Source: Anaerolineaceae bacterium UBA6086 (lineage in GTDB: Bacteria; Chloroflexota; Anaerolineae; Anaerolineales; Anaerolineaceae). From it: a DNA stretch of 8,050 nucleotides. The stretch spans positions 5,566-13,615 of the forward strand of contig DIXG01000101.1 of NCBI GenBank assembly GCA_002436005.1, given 5' to 3'. Of this stretch, positions 6,360-8,050 are shown one piece after another (the stretch's first letter is position 1; the number at the start of each line of letters is the position of its first letter). The notes under the pieces were generated by a model, which made no database searches, was not told the origin of the DNA, and was given only the letters and a program-made list of their open reading frames with translations. Made by a program: the position numbers and the translations under genes.

Positions 6360-8050
6360 GGTTCCTCCATTTTTTCAGATGAAAGAATGATGCGCGCATC
6401 GAGTACCTGCGCACCCTGCCCGTCAGGAAAAACCAGCAGCGGATTGATCTCCACCTCAGCGATCTCAGGATGGTCCAGCGCAAGCTGGCTCAACCGCCCG
6501 ATTGTGTCAATCACTGCCGCCAGATCGTAAGTCGGACCGCCGCGATAGCCTTCCAGCAGAACGCCGGCTTTTGTTGAGCGAACCATCGCGCGTGCCTGGG
6601 ACCGTGTGAGCGGTGCCACGCCAAAACCCACATCCTTAAACAGTTCAACCATCACGCCGCCCAGGCCAAACATCATCAACGGGCCAAAATTTGGATCCCG
6701 TCGCATGCCAACAATAACTTCCATCCCCTTTGGTGCCATTTTTTCCACCAGGAAACCGCTGATTTCGGCATCCGGAACTGCCTGTGAGATGTCTGTCCTC
6801 ATCTTCCGCACTGCGAGTTTCACTTCCTGTTCGGTCGCAAGGTTCAGGGCGATCCCTCCAAAATCCGATTTATGCAGCACCTGCGGAGAGATGATTTTAA
6901 CCACCACTGGGTATCCAATTTGGCCAGCAATGGCAGCAGCATGAGCCGCATCCACCGCAACAGCTCCTGGAACAAGGTTCATCCCGTATGCTTCAAGGAT
7001 TGGGCGGGTATCTGCTTCCCCCATTGCTTGTCCTTTGGCTTGCCCGAGCATTTCATCCACACCCGCTTGACCTGGCGTGGAAAACTGCATGGCTGGCTCA
7101 GGCAACTGGACTAACCAATCCCGGTATTGCGCCATTGCACCCAGGATCTTTCCGGGCACATCAGGGAAAATGCTCATCGGAACGTTGTTCTGGTGCAGCA
7201 CCACACGAGCTTCAGCCAGCGACTGTTCACCCACCATGCATGCCAGTGTCGTTTTTTCGCTCCCCCGGGTGGAATCAACAATCGCCCTGGCAACATCACC
7301 GGGGTTCACCAGCGCCTGCGGCACAAGGATGGGTAAAAACACGTCCACAGCGGGGTCATCTCGCAAGGTCATCAGGCAGTGTGCAAACTCCTCGGGCTCA
7401 GCCCCGCCTAACATGTCTACCGGGTTTGCCACCTGTGCGCTTGGGTTCAGCTTTTCTGCCAGTTTTGCCTGCTGGTCCGCATTGATCTCTGCCAGTTCAA
7501 ACCCATGGGCAGCCAGTGAATCCGATGCGAGTGCTGCCGGACCGCCAGCGTTGGTAAAGATTGCCACATTTTGTCCGCTCGGCAGCGGCTGGCAGCTCAG
7601 CGCCCAGGCTACATCAAACAGTGCGCTCATATCCTGCACTTCAATCACACCAGCCTGTCTGAAAGCCGCCTGGTAGGCAGCATAAGCGCCTGCCAGGGAA
7701 CCCGTATGCGAGGAAACAGCCTTTGCACCCGCCACAGACTGACCTGCCTTCAAAAGTACGATCGGCTTCTTGCGTGAGACTTCGCTGGCAATGCGTAAAA
7801 ACTTTGCACCGTCCTCAATCCCCTCCACATAAACCGCAATCACCTTCACGTTGGGATGCTCACCAAAATAGGCAATCATATCCGATTCATCCACATCCAG
7901 CTCGTTGCCCAGGCTGGCAAAATGCGAAAAACCAATCTGTTTATCCGCAATATAATCCACCACGCCCCCGCAAACTGCCCCGGACTGTGAAAGGAAACCA
8001 ATTGAGCCCTTGGCAGGCAAGCCCTCAATAAAGGTTGTGTTCAGTCCAGT
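6344..8050 (-). CDS. Acetate/acyl-CoA ligase (ADP-forming), fused alpha-beta chain, N-terminus outside window
   Basis: The frame runs open to the right edge. The TTG at 8020 is not the real start, since ten more codons read GLNTTFIEG-like family sequence before the window ends. 568 residues are visible; roughly 130, mostly the CoA-binding Rossmann domain, are missing. From the TTG as residue 1, the SucD-like part has GFLSQSGA (8-15) and ASLGNELDVDESD (35-47). The phospho-histidine motif SHTGSLAG has H105 (codon 7708-7706), then come TNAGGP (156-161) and NPVDMLGG (199-206). The ATP-grasp (beta) part follows from about 335. It has YPVVVKIISP (370-379), HKSDFGG (383-389, probably the second phosphate-carrying His), MFGLGGVMVELFKD (450-463) and EVEINPL (522-528). 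The enzyme interconverts acyl-CoA, ADP and phosphate with acid, CoA and ATP, so it can gain ATP from acetyl- or branched acyl-CoA in fermentation. No GNAT domain follows the beta part, so it is not a C-terminal Pat-type acetyltransferase fusion. The substrate is unknown. Confidence 0.9.
   Translation of the reverse strand, partial: TGLNTTFIEGLPAKGSIGFLSQSGAVCGGVVDYIADKQIGFSHFASLGNELDVDESDMIAYFGEHPNVKVIAVYVEGIEDGAKFLRIASEVSRKKPIVLLKAGQSVAGAKAVSSHTGSLAGAYAAYQAAFRQAGVIEVQDMSALFDVAWALSCQPLPSGQNVAIFTNAGGPAALASDSLAAHGFELAEINADQQAKLAEKLNPSAQVANPVDMLGGAEPEEFAHCLMTLRDDPAVDVFLPILVPQALVNPGDVARAIVDSTRGSEKTTLACMVGEQSLAEARVVLHQNNVPMSIFPDVPGKILGAMAQYRDWLVQLPEPAMQFSTPGQAGVDEMLGQAKGQAMGEADTRPILEAYGMNLVPGAVAVDAAHAAAIAGQIGYPVVVKIISPQVLHKSDFGGIALNLATEQEVKLAVRKMRTDISQAVPDAEISGFLVEKMAPKGMEVIVGMRRDPNFGPLMMFGLGGVMVELFKDVGFGVAPLTRSQARAMVRSTKAGVLLEGYRGGPTYDLAAVIDTIGRLSQLALDHPEIAEVEINPLLVFPDGQGAQVLDARIILSSEKMEEPCSFY
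6364..6368 (-). promoter_or_regulatory. Ribosome binding site of the membrane protein gene, inside the upstream gene
   Basis: GGAGG on the minus strand lies 4 bases before the GTG at 6359-6357 and within the last codons of the acyl-CoA synthetase (the ATG-GAG-GAA of its MEEP tail). The spacing is short, but no other start occurs in the first 40 residues, so it decides the start. Confidence 0.65.

Noticed and set aside
6988..7485. Plus-strand open frame of 165 codons
   Set aside because: Another antisense shadow of the acyl-CoA synthetase, Pro-rich and low in plausible structure, with no recognisable domain.
7077..7676. Plus-strand open frame of 199 codons
   Set aside because: It lies wholly antisense to the well-supported acyl-CoA synthetase, has no Shine-Dalgarno before its GTG, and its composition is rich in Ser/Ala/Thr as expected of a reverse-strand shadow.
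8018..8020. TTG as start of the acyl-CoA synthetase
   Set aside because: In-frame family-like coding sequence (GLNTTFIEG) continues to the window edge, and the CoA-binding domain would be absent.

Overview
This is a bacterial chromosomal segment carrying mostly core genes: sigma70-type -10 boxes, Shine-Dalgarno sites, intrinsic terminators and standard bacterial gene families. No mobile element, CRISPR array or phage gene is visible. The mix suggests an anaerobic, non-model bacterium. It includes a fused ADP-forming acyl-CoA synthetase, a MshA-like GT4 glycosyltransferase, a YhfC-like membrane protein and a GyrB without the proteobacterial insertion. Chloroflexota (Anaerolineae-like) is my best guess, but that is inference from protein style and not a proven placement.

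Layout, left to right. Bases 1-1277 (+) hold the C-terminal two thirds of gyrB, entering from outside the window and closed by a strong terminator. Bases 1378-2589 (+) hold dinB, the translesion DNA polymerase IV. Its ATG lies only 7 bases after a perfect TATAAT and has no Shine-Dalgarno, so it is probably read from a leaderless mRNA. Bases 2626-3867 (-) hold a MshA-like GT4 glycosyltransferase, convergent with dinB. Bases 3929-4000 (+) hold tRNA-Thr(CGT), with its own promoter and terminator. Bases 4142-5452 (+) hold ugd, UDP-glucose 6-dehydrogenase, with its own extended -10 promoter. A bidirectional terminator separates ugd from a convergent minus-strand operon that enters from the right edge. 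In transcription order that operon is a fused alpha/beta ADP-forming acyl-CoA synthetase (partial, 8050-6344), then a polytopic YhfC/CPBP-like membrane protein (6359-5538). The two overlap by 16 bases.

How the genes fit together. gyrB and dinB both act on DNA but are separated by a terminator, so they are not one operon. ugd makes UDP-glucuronate and the neighbouring GT4 enzyme transfers a sugar, so both fit envelope glycoconjugate or small glycoside synthesis. They are divergent and separately promoted. The acyl-CoA synthetase and the membrane protein are translationally coupled, which hints at a linked role that cannot be named from sequence.

The most interesting signal is the membrane protein. 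It looks like a YhfC-type intramembrane protease in which three of the expected active-site positions are replaced. The rest of the window is well-explained core biology, with smaller points of interest in leaderless or near-leaderless transcription. No intergenic gap exceeds about 140 bases.
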